The notes below the pieces were generated by a model. The model searched no databases. It saw only the letters and a program-made list of their open reading frames with translations, and was not told the origin of the DNA. The translations under genes and the position numbers were made by a program. A stretch of 64,000 nt of DNA from Closterium sp. Naga37s-1 (lineage: Eukaryota > Streptophyta > Zygnematophyceae > Desmidiales > Closteriaceae), in assembly GCA_947471745.1 (NCBI GenBank), contig CANJKZ010000955.1, forward strand, positions 741,501 to 805,500, written 5' to 3'. Below, in pieces: positions 31,196 to 42,700 of this stretch; within the stretch, counting starts at the first letter, position 1, and each line of letters begins with the position of its first letter.

Positions 31196-31207
31196 GCTCT
31201 GATACCA
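31196..31207 (-). promoter_or_regulatory. Primer binding site of G1
   Basis: In element orientation TGGTATCAGAGC directly follows the 5' LTR and equals the standard plant copia primer site complementary to initiator tRNA-Met. The leader from here to the ATG is only about 109 bp. Confidence 0.9.
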
Positions 31208-31546
31208 TGCTAGAAAGGCATAGTGCCGTCGTAGCGGAAGCCTTGATTGTAGAAGAGAATAACAAGAGAACTTTGCAACTGAATGGATTGATTATGAAAC
31301 CTCACAGCAGGGAATTTATGCTATCAGCTACCCTGCCCACACCTATCCATGCACACTAATAATTGTACCACCAATAATGGCAACTCCAATAAAGGAGTAC
31401 CGATAATTTCACCCCCAAACCTCTAGACTCCAATAATTCTGGCCCTACAATAATTGTACAATTATTGTAGGACCTGGAGTCTTATAAAGGAGACTACAGT
31501 AAAAATCTAACAGCATATATAGTTCCTCATGTTTCTATTTCCAACA
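31208..31546 (-). repeat. 5' LTR of G1 (339 bp)
   Basis: In element orientation it starts TGTTGGAAATAG. ACTATATATG lies about 25 nt in and TTTATAAG about 60 nt in; the perfect 26-bp palindrome (31445-31470) comes next, near where transcription would be expected to start. Confidence 0.93.
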
Positions 31547-31551
31547 GAGCG

Positions 31552-31883
31552 CTGAGTATGCACCTTCCCTCTGCTAAGTAGAAGGATGTTCTCCTTTGGA
31601 CATTAGGGAAAAGTGACATTCCTTAGAAGTCCGTATTTTAAGCCTTGATTTCGGCCTGCGCCCGTGAAAATCAGGGCCAGAATTTGAGCACCTCATGACT
31701 CAAAGTTTTGGTCCCAGGGACTTCGACAGCCCTGACCACCACTCACTGGCACACCCCACCACCATTCCGTATATTTTGAAGATAACGACGTGGAATGATC
31801 GAAATCGTCCATTCGCCTTGTGTCAGCGAGCCTGACACCAGCCAAGAACACACACTGTGTTGTTTTGTTTTGTTTTGTTTTGT
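31552..31883. other. Right flank of G1, no gene seen
   Basis: Unique sequence continuing the target of G. It ends in a GTTTT microsatellite (about 31858-31885). No supportable gene. Confidence 0.5.
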
Positions 31884-32235
31884 TTTTTCTGCCTTATGTG
31901 CCCTCTGTCCGTGGTTCAAAACCTTCTCAATTTCTTGATTTCTTCTTGCCCCAACATGTTACGGGGCTAACATCATGAGGTTTCAAGCAGGAAATGTACT
32001 GCCTCAGGGCCAGTTTATGAAGAATGGAGATGCATTTCCCCAATTTCGTTTTGCTGCAAACCGCCATGTAACAACTTTCAACAAGGTGTTTGTATGGAAC
32101 GATATGCATCTTTCACTATATTTCATAAGTAGCCTTCAGAAGGACAATGCCATGTTTCACAACCCAGCATTAGCGAATGCTTATTTTCATATCAGCGGTG
32201 TTCCTTTGCAGCGTATGTTCTGGTGCGTGAATCGC
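31884..32235 (+). pseudogene. PLAC8 3' end, second paralogue fragment
   Basis: Aligns to the end of intron 4, exon 5 and the 3' flank of the PLAC8 gene (21425-21830). Conserved pieces include CTGCCTTATGTG, GGTTCAAAACCTT, CTAACATCATGAGG and CCATGTAACAACTTTC. The intron acceptor CAACAG has become CAACAT (31957), destroying the AG, and the segment holding the TAG stop is altered, so an open frame continues to 32409. Exons 1-4 are absent. It is the decayed remains of a tandem PLAC8 copy that predates the large duplication, since unit 2 has it too (from 63597). Confidence 0.7.
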
Positions 32236-32485
32236 GAGGGAATGACGGCCCGCCCTGGTTTCGGGTTTCCGATTCCTTTTGGCAGTGGTTTTGACACCGC
32301 CTTGCTTTGCGCTCGCGTCCGATACCTTCGGTCAGTTATTAACGCTATTTCCCCTTTTCAAGTCCAGAGACTAATCTTGTGTTTTACTTATTGGGATATC
32401 ATACATTGAATTGTTACGTCAAATATGAGAAGCTCGGGACAAAAAATATATCCCTTCATGGAGGGCATGCCATTTGGGAGGCATC
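32236..32485. other. Right end of unit 1
   Basis: No recognised gene. It ends GGGAGGCATC directly against the 5' LTR of copia E and marks the end of the first repeat unit. Confidence 0.5.
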
Positions 32486-32617
32486 TGTCAAACTTATATA
32501 TGCTATAGTCTGTTTAGGATGTAGTGGGGTAGTTCTTAGAGGGTACAACACTTTTAGGTTTCCTACTTGTACCCACCTGCTTTCTAGTTCAGTCATTCAT
32601 TCGTTCACATTCTAACA
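32486..32617 (+). repeat. 5' LTR of copia E (132 bp)
   Basis: TGTCAAACTTATATATGC to CACATTCTAACA. It differs from its own 3' LTR by more than a dozen bases but keeps the central block. Confidence 0.9.
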
Positions 32618-32658
32618 TGGTATTCTGAGCAGGTTCCCTAGTGGGAACGTTTTTTTTT
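32618..32658 (+). promoter_or_regulatory. Primer binding site and leader hairpin of copia E
   Basis: TGGTATTCTGAGCAGG follows the LTR, then GTTCCCTAGTGGGAAC, as in copia C. Confidence 0.65.
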
Positions 32659-32689
32659 TAGGGCCCACCACGATTTTTTCCTGCCCGAA

Positions 32690-33400
32690 GCGCGCCTCGC
32701 GCCTTTTTCACCTGCGCCGTCGCGCGCCCTGCCCTCGTGCCGCCCGTCGTGGCCCTTTCTTAGAGGCCCGTCGTGGCCCTGCCTTAGAGGCCCGTCGCGG
32801 CCCTTCCTTAGAGCCCCGTCGTGGCCCTACCCTAGTACCGCCCGTCACGGCCCTTAGCCGCCCGTCACGGCCCTTAGCCGCCCGTTGCAGGCCCCAAGCC
32901 GCCTGTTGCGGCCCTGTCTTCGCCGCCTGCTGCGGCCCTGCCCCGTGACCCTGCCTTCGCCGCCGCCACTGGCCCGTCCCGGCCCGCCCCGACCCGTCGC
33001 CGGCCTGTCCCGGCCCGTTGCCGCCCGTCGCCGGCCCGTCGTCGCCCGTCGCCGGCCCGTCGTCGCCCGTCGCTGGCCCGTCGCCCCCCCGTCGCTGGCC
33101 CGTCACTGGCCCGTTGCGGCCCTTCCTGTCGCCGCCCGTCGCTGGCCCTGCCCTGCAGACGCCCTGTCGCGGCCCTGCCTGCGCCGCCCGTAGCGGCCCT
33201 GCCCTGCTGCCGCCCCAGTCGCGGCCCTGCCTGCACCCGCCCCTGGTAAGCACCCGCGCCGCCCTGCTGCGCCGCGCCGCCAGGAGCCGAGCCGCGCCGC
33301 CCGGCCGAGCCGAGCCGCCCAGCCGAGCCAAGCCACGCCGCCCAGCTCAGCCGCACCGCCCAGCCGAGCCGCGCCGCCCTACTGAGCTGCACTGCCCTAC
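32690..33400 (+). repeat. C-rich tandem-repeat leader of copia E
   Basis: Short repeats built on CGCCCGTCGCCGGCCCGTCG and related words, then GAGCCGCGCCGCCCAGCC repeats and a CTGCTACTG run before the gag ATG. The unit differs from that of C although the gag proteins are close. Confidence 0.75.
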
Positions 33401-33473
33401 CTGTACTGCTCCTGTTACTACTGCTGCTTCTGCTGCCACTACTGCCCCTGCTGCCACTACTGCTACTGCCACT

Positions 33474-34587
33474 ATGGCTAGCCCCACGGTTCTCACCTTT
33501 GACGCTGAGGGACGTGCAGTTGACTTTGACGTGTGGGTTGACGACCTACAGCTCTTTCTTCAGTGTGATTCTAGGGATGGGGTATCCCTTTTCGATCACA
33601 CGTCCGGTGTTTCTACTGCTCCTGCTGCCACTGCTGACAGTACGGTTCGCTCAAAGTGGACCACTCGTGACGCTGTTGCTCGTCTTGCTGTTCGTAGTCA
33701 CCTGCCGCCTGCTGAGCGCGCGCATTTCGGCCAGTACAAGACTGCTCAGTCTTTGTACGATGCTGTAGTTGCGCGCTACTCCTCCCCTGCCACTGCTGCC
33801 CTCAGCCGCCTCATGCTGCCGTACCTTTTCCCTGACCTTGCTGCCTTTGCCACAGTCGCTGACCTAGTTGCTCACCTTCGCACTAGTGACGCCCGCTACC
33901 GCGCTGCCCTTCCCACTGAGTTCTGTGCCAAGAACCCCCCCCCCCCCCCATGTACATCACCCTTTACTACCTAGTCACCCACCTCCTTGACTCCCTTTCT
34001 TCAGTCAGGGACCACTTTCTCTCACTTTGCCCCACCGAGCTGACTGTCGACCTGCTAGAGGAGCGCCTTGCTGCAGCAGAGAAGAGTATCTTAGCTGTAG
34101 GTGCTTCTCGCGGCGACCGTCGCACCCCTTTCTTTGAGGGGTGTTCCCCTGTCCCCCTTCTCCCCTCGGCTGCTTCTGCTGCTGCTGTCGACCTCGTTGG
34201 CACTGAGGAGGTCGGAGCTGCGTCTGCCCCTAGTGGGAGACGCCGCAACAGCAGGGGCAAGGGGAGCAAGGGTGGTGGAGGGGGCGGCGGGGGAAGCAGT
34301 GGAGGAGGTGGAGGAGGCGGGGTAGTGGCGGCGGTGGAGGTAGTGGCGGCGGTGGCGAAGGTGGTGGAGGCAGCGGCGGCGGTGGTGGAGGTGGCGATGG
34401 CGGTGGTGCTGGTCGAGGTGCAGCCGCGCAGCGTGGAGGCTTTGGTGGCAGCCAGCGCCAGCAGCAGCTGCGCTCCCGTGAGACCCCGTCGGTCCAGCAG
34501 CTTCGTGAGTGGTACGCTGGGCGTGGGAGGTCTGGGGGTGCAGGTCCCTGCACTTACGTTCTTCGCACCGGCACTCGTAGTGGGGAG
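33474..34587 (+). pseudogene. Copia E gag, frameshifted
   Basis: Starts at ATG 33474 (MASPTVLTF). It is open through gag to a C-run of 15 (33935-33949), where C and F have 10, shifting the frame; the gag sequence continues as MYITLYYLV in another frame from 33950. A second shift occurs in the poly-Gly tract near 34320, after which the Gly codons are read out of frame. The zinc-knuckle-like motif (GPCTYVLRTG, then CGLPHTTQRC) reappears in the pol frame at about 34540-34620. Confidence 0.85.
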
Positions 34588-37557
34588 GTGTGTGGGCTCC
34601 CACACACTACGCAGCGCTGCTTCGGTCGCTTGAATGGCGCTTGGCGTGCCCAGTTTCCTGACGCCGTTGAGCTCCCTCGCTGGCATGATCTTCTTCTGCA
34701 GAATATGCCTATCTTTGATCTTGATTTTGATGCTATCCTTGCTGCCATGTATGCTATTGCTGATAGTGCTGAGGGTGACTGTTACCTGAGTGTCCCGCCT
34801 GACCCGGGCATTGCGGCTGCTGCTCTAGGTGCTAGTGCGTCTGCTGCTCCAGGTGCTGGTGCGTCTGCTCTCTCTGGTACTGCACCTACTGAGTCCTTGC
34901 ACACTTTCACACTTGACTCTGGTGCTTCGCGCTCTTTCTTTAGAGACAGCACCACGCTCACGCCACTCAGTCGGCCTGTTGCGGTCTCCCTTGCTGACCC
35001 CTCAGGGGGCCCAGTCCTTGCACACTCCTCCACGGTTCTACCGTGTCCTGCGGCCCCGTCGGGCTTGCTGTCGGGGCTCCACCTCCCCTCGTTCTCTACG
35101 AACTTGGTGAGTGGAGCTGACCTCCAGGACGCGTGGGTTGACCAGTTCACCCCTGGAGGTCAGCGTGTGACCCACTGCACTTGCGCTCGGACGGGCCGCC
35201 ACCTGGCCACGTTCACCCGTCAGCCAGGGTTGAGTCTGTACACACTGACTACTGCGCCTCCTCCGGTCTCTGCGTCTGGTCAGGTAGCTGCGTCTAGTCA
35301 GGTATTTGCTGTCGCGTCCAGGTCTAGTCCTGCGTCTGCCCCCTGCTTGTGTCGTCCTCTGTCGCACGAGACTCTTCTTTGGCACCACCGCCTTGGTCAC
35401 CCCTCCCTGCCTCGTCTTCGAGGTATGGCCTCCCGTGCCCTTGTCTCGGGTCTACCCCGGTCCCTCCCTCCCCTTCCTCCGGGGCCTGCCCCCACCTGTG
35501 TTCCTTGTGTCGAGGGCAGGCAGCGCGCCGCTCCTCACTCCTCCTCGTTCCCTCCGACTGAGGCTCCTCTGCAGACTCTTCACATGGACGTGTGGGGCCC
35601 AGCCCGCGTCCGTGGAAAGGGTCAAGAGCATTACTTCCTGCTGGTCGTTGACGACTACTCGCGTTACACCACAGTCTTCCCCTTGCGCAGCAAGGGTGAG
35701 GTCCCTGAGGTGTTGATCGACTGGATTCGCGGTGCTCGTCGCCAGCTCAGTGAGAGTTTCGGTTCAGACCTTCCTGTTCTGCGTCTGCACTCAGACAGAG
35801 GTGGGGAGTTTTCCTCCAACCTCCTGAGGGCCTTCTGTCGTTCGGAGGGCATCCGCCAGACGTTCACGCTTCCGGCCTCCCTGCAGCAAAATGGGATTGC
35901 TGAGTGCCGCATTGGCATGGTCATGGACGTCGCTCGTACGTCCATGATCCATGCGGCTGCTCCCCATTTTCTGTGGCCGTTCGCGGTTCAGTACGCTGCG
36001 CATCAGATCAACCTTCAGCCTCGTGTCTCCTTGCCGGAGACCACACCTACTCTGCGGTGGACGGGGAAGGTTGGCGATGCGTCCGCGTTCCGTGTCTGGG
36101 GATCTCGAGCTTTTGTCCGCGATACTACAGCGGACAAGCTGTCCTCCCGTGCCGTTCCATGTGTCTTCCTTGGCTTCCCTCCTGACGCACCCGGGTGGCA
36201 GTTCTACCACCCCACCTCGCGTCGTGTTCTGTCCTCTCAGGACGTCACGTTTGACGAGTCGGTGTCGTACTACCGTCTCTTTCCCTACCGCACTGCCTCT
36301 CTCCCCCCCCCGCCGCTCTTCCTCGCACCAGGTACTCCCCCGGTAGACCCCCTCCCCCCCCAGGGTCCTGCCCCCTCAGGTGTGTCCCAGGTAGACCCTG
36401 CTGAGCCGGTCGAGGTAGCTGTCGACTCAGGTGCTACTAGGGGTGCTGAGCCTGCGGGTGCGGGGTCTGGGAGTGCGGGGACTGGGGGTGCTGAGCCTGA
36501 GCGTGTGGAGCCTGGGGGTGCTGAGTCTGGGGGTGCTGAGCCTGGGCGTGTGGAGCCTGAGGGTACTGTGTCTGGAGGTGCTGAGCCTGCGCGTGCTGAG
36601 TCTGGAGGTGCTCTCGGTGTCCCGTCGCGGCGGGAGCCTCTCTCTCCACAGCAGCATTGTGAGTGGTACTCTCGGCGCTGTCGAGGTGCTGCTGGTGCTG
36701 CTGGAGGTGCTGCTGGAGCTGCTGGAGGTGTTGCGGGTATTGGTGCTGCAGCTGCTGGAGCTGTTGGAGCTACTGGAGGTGCTGCTGGTGCTGGAGCTGC
36801 TGGAGGTGCTGCTGGTGCTGGTGCTGCTGGAGGTGCTGCTGGTGCTGGAGGTGCTGCTGGAGCTTCTGGAGGTGCTGCTGGTGCTGGCACTGCTGGTGGT
36901 GCTGCTGGTGCTGGAGGTGCTACTGGTGCTGGAGCTACTGGAGGTACTGTTGGTGCTGGAGCTGCTGGAGGTGCTGCTGGTGCTGGAGCTGCTGGAGCTG
37001 CTGGAAGTGCTGGTGGGACTGGAGACTCTGGGGCTGAGGGTACCGGTTCTGTCTCTGCTGTTTCTGGAGGCGCTGCGCGGCCGCGGCCGTTCTACGTTCC
37101 GCTCCTTCAGCAGGTTCTTGGCTCCCCGCCTTCTCCTGGTCCTACTCCTCCTTTCCTGAGTCCACCGCCTGTCCAGTCCCAGTCGCGGTTGCAGCCGGCC
37201 TCTCCACTGCCTGGTCCTCCTTACTTTGGACCGACTAGAGGTCTTACGGAGCGTCGTGAGCCTGAGTCTCGTCCTGTGTCGCCTGCGTCTCGTTCTGCGT
37301 CGCCTGTCCGTACTGTTCGCGCTGGTCGTGTTTTGCGTCCGCGTCCTCCTCCTGTCCCTGGCTCTCACTCTATGACTCTGCGTCCTTCCACTGCTCCGCA
37401 GCGTGTCCCATTGCCGTCTCCTCCTGTGTCCTCTCTTCCTGCCGGTCCGGACCCTGCGTCTGACTCCCTACGTGCTGCTAGTCCAGCTGTCACGCGTTTT
37501 CTGGCCACTGCTGTCACTGACCCTTTGTTTGAGTCCACTGCTGCCTCTTGTTACTGA
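34588..37557 (+). pseudogene. Copia E protease and integrase
   Basis: Open frame with CGLPHTTQRCF, protease LDSGASRSFF, GAG-pre-integrase HHRLGHPSL, and integrase motifs HMDVWGP, HSDRGGEFSS and QQNGIAECR (the catalytic Glu is kept; the next residue is Cys where relatives have Arg or His). The GAEP and Ala-Gly linker spans about 36440-37060. A 5-bp deletion at about 37543, relative to D, shifts the frame so that it ends at 37555-37557. Confidence 0.85.
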
Positions 37558-39358
37558 GCTTGTTGACTTTGCTGCAGCCTGTCGCCTAGACTACGCCACT
37601 ACTCTTGTTGCTGAGTCTGCGTCTGTGTCTGTCTGTCCTCTGTCCGTCGGGGGTGAGTGTGCTCTTGGCACGGACGTTCTCGAGGACAGACAGGAGGAGT
37701 TTGAGTGCTTTGCTGCTTCTGTACCTCATCTCGTGTCCATGCTGCTTGCCCCTGAGGGAGACCCGGATGCACCAGACATCCTGACCCCGCGCTCTTACGC
37801 AGAGGCGATAGAGGGTCCCTACTCCTCTCAGTGGCAGGCAGCCATGGACGCCGAGATGGCTTCCTGGAAGTCCACAGGCACCTACGTCGACGAGGTTCCC
37901 CCGCCTGGGGCGAACATCGTCAGTGGCATGTGGATCTTCAGGGTGAAGCGGCCGCCGGGTTCTCCGCCTGTCTTCAAGGCGCGTTACGTTGCACGTGGCT
38001 TCAGTCAGTGACAGGGAGTTGACTTCTTCCAGACCTTCTCCCCTACCCCGAAGATGACCACTCTTCGGGTACTGCTGCACGTAGCTGCTCAGCGTGACTA
38101 CGAGCTCCATTCGCTTGACTTCAGCACAGCCTTCCTACAGGGCAGCCTGCACGAGGAGATCTGGCTGCGCCGCCCACCTGGCTTCACTGGGTCGTTTCCT
38201 GCTGGTACCCAGTGGAGCCTCCGGCGGCCAGTCTACGGTCTCCGTCAGGTACCCCGTGAGTGGCACGACACACTCAGGACGACTCTTGCTGCTCTTGGTT
38301 TTGCTCCTTCCACTTCTGACCCTTCTCTGTTTTTACGCACTGACACTACTCTGCCGCCGTTCTACGTTCTCGTGTACGTAGATGACCTCGTCTTTGCTAC
38401 TGCTGACACTAAGGCACTCGCCCACGTGAAGTCTGAGCTGCAGAAGAGACACACGTGCACAGACCTGGGTGAGCTGACAAGCTATCTTGGCTTGCGGATC
38501 ACCCGGGACAGAGCACAGCGCACCATTACCTTGACTCAGTCACACATGGTGCAGCAGGTCCTTCAGCGCTTCGGCTTCACGTACTCCTCGCCACAGTCCA
38601 CTCCTCTGCCTACCGGTCACTCGCTCTCAGCTCCACCTTCGGACGAGTCCGTAGAGCCGAGTGGCCCGTATCCAGAGCTTGTGGGCTGCCTCATGTACCT
38701 GATGACTTGCACACGACCTGACCTTGCATACCCTCTCAGCCTTCTGGCTTGCTACGTGGCTCCCGGTCGACACCGAAAGGTGCACTGGGATGCTGCGAAG
38801 AGGGTGTTGCGCTACCTGTGCAGTACGTCGGGCATGGGGCTCGTGCTTGGAGGATGGGCTCGAGTTGTCCTCACTGGTCACGCAGACGCCTCCTGGGTTG
38901 ACGACTTGGCTACGCAGCGGTCGTCACAGGGTTACACCTTCAGTCTTGGTTCCGGTTCTGTCTCTTGGCGGTCTACCCGCTCTTCTTCTGTTCTCAGCTC
39001 CAGTTGTGAGGCTGAGATCTACGCTGGGGCCATGGCGGCACAGGAGTTACGCTGGCTCACCTACCTGCTGACCGACTTGGGAGAGGTGCCTCGTTCTCCT
39101 CCAGTTCTGTATGTCGACAACAAGGCCATGTTGGCCTTGTGTCAGGAGCACAGACTGGAGCACAGAACGAAGCACATTGCTCTGCGCTACTTCATTGCTC
39201 AAGAGTTGCAGCAGCGTGGCCAGCTTCGTCTCGCTTACGTGGCCTCACAGGCCAACACTGCTGATGTTTTCACCAAGGCACTTCAGTCTTGTGATCATCA
39301 GCGTTTCTGTACTGTTCTAGGCCTTGAACCTACTGTGCCTCACTTGCTTACTTCTTGA
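37558..39358 (+). pseudogene. Copia E RT and RNase H
   Basis: After the 5-bp deletion a new frame reads the RT N-terminus (MWIFRVKRPPGSPP) to the TGA at 38009-38011 shared with D. The next frame, 38012-39358, is open through RT (YVDD 38375-38386) and RNase H (DASW, EAEIYA, YVDNKA, ADVFTKAL). It lacks the second nonsense codon of D, so that mutation postdates the duplication or was lost here. Confidence 0.88.
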
Positions 39359-39562
39359 CTCTGCTTGTACTGTACTCTATATACATATACCTGCATACTT
39401 ACACTTGCTAGGTTGTGTTCACTGTATTGTTTGTTTTCCTTTATATAACTCTGCATGTGAACTGGCCTTGTGGCCATTTGCTTGTGCTCAGACTGCGTGG
39501 TGACTTTGTGATCCACCCTGAGCTTGCTTTGCCTTTCTTGACTGGTCTTGTGACCTCTTGTT

Positions 39563-39587
39563 CTCCCCCACTTTGCCTATGGGGGTG
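39563..39587 (+). promoter_or_regulatory. Polypurine tract block of copia E
   Basis: Invariant 25-nt family block ending in TGGGGGTG against the 3' LTR. The preceding 39359-39562 is noncoding 3' sequence. Confidence 0.7.
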
Positions 39588-39715
39588 TGTCAAACTTATA
39601 TGCTAGAGTCTGTTTAGGCTGTAGTGGGGTAGTTCTTATAGGGTACAACACTTTTAGGTTTCCTACTTGTACCCACCTGCTTTCTAGTTCATTCATTCCA
39701 TTCTTTATTCTAACA
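39588..39715 (+). repeat. 3' LTR of copia E (128 bp)
   Basis: Matches the D 3' LTR (15244-15371), including the gypsy flank CTTCGG that follows. Confidence 0.9.
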
Positions 39716-42700
39716 CTTCGGAGTGGCCACGATACGCACATAGACGGAGTGGGGCGCCGCACTGCGAGCCAGATTGGAGCATGTATCCGCCTCAGGTTCT
39801 GCTTGCATGAAGCTGCGTGCCTGGAAGCAGGTGACATCGTTCCAAGACTACACGGCGACGTTTTGCGCCTTGGCTGACCAAGTGGACGATATGAATAACG
39901 CGGAGCGGCTCGATAAATACGTCGCAGACCTCAAATACGAGGTGCAGTACGAGGTGCGACGAACGAGGCCACGCGACTTTCTCGATGCCGTGCAGCTGGC
40001 CGAATCAACGGACGCGCTGATACAGTGGGCGAGAATGAGTTCCCGGGAGGGCACTCAGTTTCGTGGACCGCCTCGCCAGCCCACAATCAACGGTGTGGAT
40101 GTGCCGAGACGTGCACCAAACCCGTACTTCAACTGCAACCAACCGGGCCACTAGAGGAAAGACTGCCCGAAGCTGAAACAGGGGAACAGGAACGACGGAG
40201 AGGGGTTGGGAAAAGAGACGAGTCAGTAGCAGTCGGGCCACCTACTGACGAGACCCCGTCGCCCGGCAATCAATATCCACGCCGATTAGTGGTACCGATA
40301 CGGGCTATCGACCGCAACCGGACAAATAAGGTGGATGAACGTGTGGATCACCTTGTGCTGGTCGTGGGGAGGGTTAACGGGTATAAAATAAAAATATTCG
40401 TTGATGGTGGGGTGAGCCACAGTCTCGTCAACCTGGCAACGGCAAAAAAAAAAAACGGAGTCAAGCTGGACAAGTGTCTGCCCGAGATTGATGCGCGACT
40501 GGTGGACGGGACACCGCTGGCGATTAGGGATGAGGTGCGACAAATTCGGATGAAGTATGGCGACGATTTCGGGTTTTCAATGAAGATGCTGGCGACAACA
40601 CTGGAAGGTTGCGATCTACTGTTGGGACAAGACTAGCTACAGCGATATAATCCGACGATCGACTGGACGACGGGGGCGTGCACGGTGCTGAGCAACAAGG
40701 GACGTGTGACGCTTCCGAAATGGGCAGAGCCAGAGCCGATGACGACACGTGTCAACGTGATAACGCTGAAGAGGGCGATAAAACGATGAGCGCAAGGCTA
40801 TGTTGTACAGCTATTCGAGGTGGTTGCGTCTGATAAAATCACCGACATTGACACGCTCTATGCTGCTGTACCTGACGATGTGGCGAGCATAATTCAGAGG
40901 TATCCCGAAATTTTCGCGGATGACCTGCCTGATGGGTTGCCACCTCAACGACCAGAAGACCACAGGATCGAACTGGAACCAGGCGCGCAACCAACTGTTT
41001 GGTCCCAGTGGCGGCTCAGCCAACTGGAGCTCGACGAATTGCGGAAGCAGTTGGATTATCTGCTCTCGAAGGGATTCATCCGGCCAAGCATGTCACCATT
41101 CGCCGCCCCGATACTATTCATGTCGAAGAAGGACGGAGGCCTACGCATGTGCATCGACTATCGAGCGCTAAATCGGATCACCATCAAGTCATGTTACCCG
41201 ATTTCGCGAGCGGACGACTTGCTGGATCAGCTTCGCGGGGCTCGCTTCTTCTCGAAAATCGACCTGCGAGGTGGCTACCAGCAAATTCGCGTGTTCGCCG
41301 ACGACTGCCCGAAGACTTCTTTTCGCACCCGCTACGGAAGTTACGAGTATACAGTGATGCCGTTCGGGTTGACAAATGCGCCCTCGACGTTCCAGCTCAC
41401 CATGAACGGGGTGTTTCGGGACATGCTGGACAAAACAAATCATTGTGTACTTGGATGACATCCTGGTGTACAGCAAGACTCGGGAGCAGCACTTACGGGG
41501 TTTAGAGGAACTGTTCCGGCGCTTGCAGCAGAACCGACTGATTACGAAGGGCTCTAAGTGTGAGTTCTTACAGCCAGAGCTGGAGTTCTTGGGGCACGTG
41601 GTTTCAGGGGAGGGCATTAAAATTGACCCTCTCAAAGTAAGAGCAATTTCGGAGTGGAAGCTCCCCACGAACATCACGGAGTTGCAGAGTTTTCTCGGCT
41701 TCGTTAACTACGTCCGCTGGTTTGTACCGAATATCGCGGGGGTAACCAGGCCGTTAACCGATCTTCTACACAAGGGCGTGCAATTTTTTTTGGGAGAGAG
41801 AGAGAGAGCAGTTGGCCTTCGACGAGCTCAATAAATTTTTGAGTTCACCCCCGGTACTTCAGCTGGCAGACCCATCTCGACCGTTCGAAGTCGTGACGGA
41901 CGCCAACGATTTCGCCGTCGGCGCCGTCCTTCTACAGGATTTCGGCAACGGGCTGCAACCTATTGCGTACGAGTCACGTAAAATGCAGCCGCCCGAGCGC
42001 AACTACCCTGTACACGACAAAGAAATGCTCGCCATCGTGCATGCATTTCGTACCTGGTGCTGTTATCTGACGGGAGACGACGTCACGATCAAGACAGACC
42101 ACAGTCATTACAGTACATGCGCAGCCAACCACAGCTCAACCCGCGGCAAATCAGGTGGCTCGATTACCTCGAGTCAAACTTCCGCTACACCATTACGTAC
42201 AAGAAGGGCGCCAACAACTTCGCCGACGCCCCTGACCCGCCCCTCCATGCAGACCGCCGCAGTACTAATCGCCCATTCTAACCCATTATTGGCATGACTT
42301 TTTAAGCACGGATAGAGGACGGACCGGTTTTTCAGGACGAATCAACACCAACGGGTCACCACGCCACACGGGAGCTATCACCTAAAATTCGGCACCAGAC
42401 GGGTTTGGGTACCCTCCTACCGACCCCTACGAGAGTTGCTGACGCAGGAGGTTCACGACTCTAACCTATCCGGGCATTTCGGCGTCGAAAAAACATTGAA
42501 GCTGCTGCAACGGAATTATTACTGGCCCGACATGGCGTCGGACGTGCAGCGCTAAGTATCAGCATGCCCGACCTGCCAAGCGATGAAGTCGTCAAGACAA
42601 CGTCCAGCTGGGTTGCTGCAACCCCTCGAGCCACCCAAACGACGGTGGCAACAGGTGACTATGGACTTCATCACGGGGCTGCCAGCTGGCGCAAGTGGCA

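Larger units (their letters stand above)
22836..31546 (-). mobile_element. Copia element G1, intact (8,711 bp)
   Basis: Complete minus-strand Ty1/copia element with 339-bp LTRs and the 5-bp target duplication GAGCG (22831-22835 and 31547-31551). It has a perfect tRNA-iMet primer site, a canonical CCHC gag and a single 1,814-codon frame. It belongs to a different lineage from A to F: longer LTR, lower GC, no poly-Gly tract. It also carries an unusual 2.47-kb segment between the pol stop and the 3' LTR. G2 sits at the equivalent place in unit 2. Confidence 0.95.
12991..32485 (+). repeat. Direct segmental repeat, unit 1
   Basis: From about 12991 the sequence matches 37340 onward in order and orientation: copia D 3' part, gypsy remnant, PLAC8 gene, flank, copia G1, and PLAC8 fragment, to 32485. 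Offsets are 24,344, then 24,343 after a one-base poly-A change, then 31,713 after the F insertion. Differences are scattered single bases and small indels. The unit stops exactly where the 5' LTR of copia E begins. Confidence 0.9.
32486..39715 (+). mobile_element. Copia element E, inferred recombinant (7,230 bp)
   Basis: Plus-strand copia with both LTRs, yet the LTRs differ at many positions (132 against 128 bp) and the flanks GCATC and CTTCG do not form a duplication. The 5' part is closest to element C; from about 37340 on it is nearly identical to D and shares its TGA. I read it as the crossover product of two copia elements at the junction of the tandem repeat. Gag and pol carry several frameshifts. 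Confidence 0.88.

Noticed and set aside
31196-31207. tRNA gene fragment
   Set aside because: The tRNA-Met complementarity is explained by the primer binding site next to the LTR; no cloverleaf surrounds it.
31975-32409. 144-codon frame as a new gene
   Set aside because: Its first half is PLAC8 exon 5 and 3' flank read past the lost stop, and the rest has no recognised content. It remains open in both units, but that may be chance.
32486-39715. E as an independent new insertion with its own target duplication
   Set aside because: The flanks GCATC and CTTCG do not match, the LTRs differ widely, and the 3' flank is the same gypsy position as D, which a fresh insertion would not reproduce.
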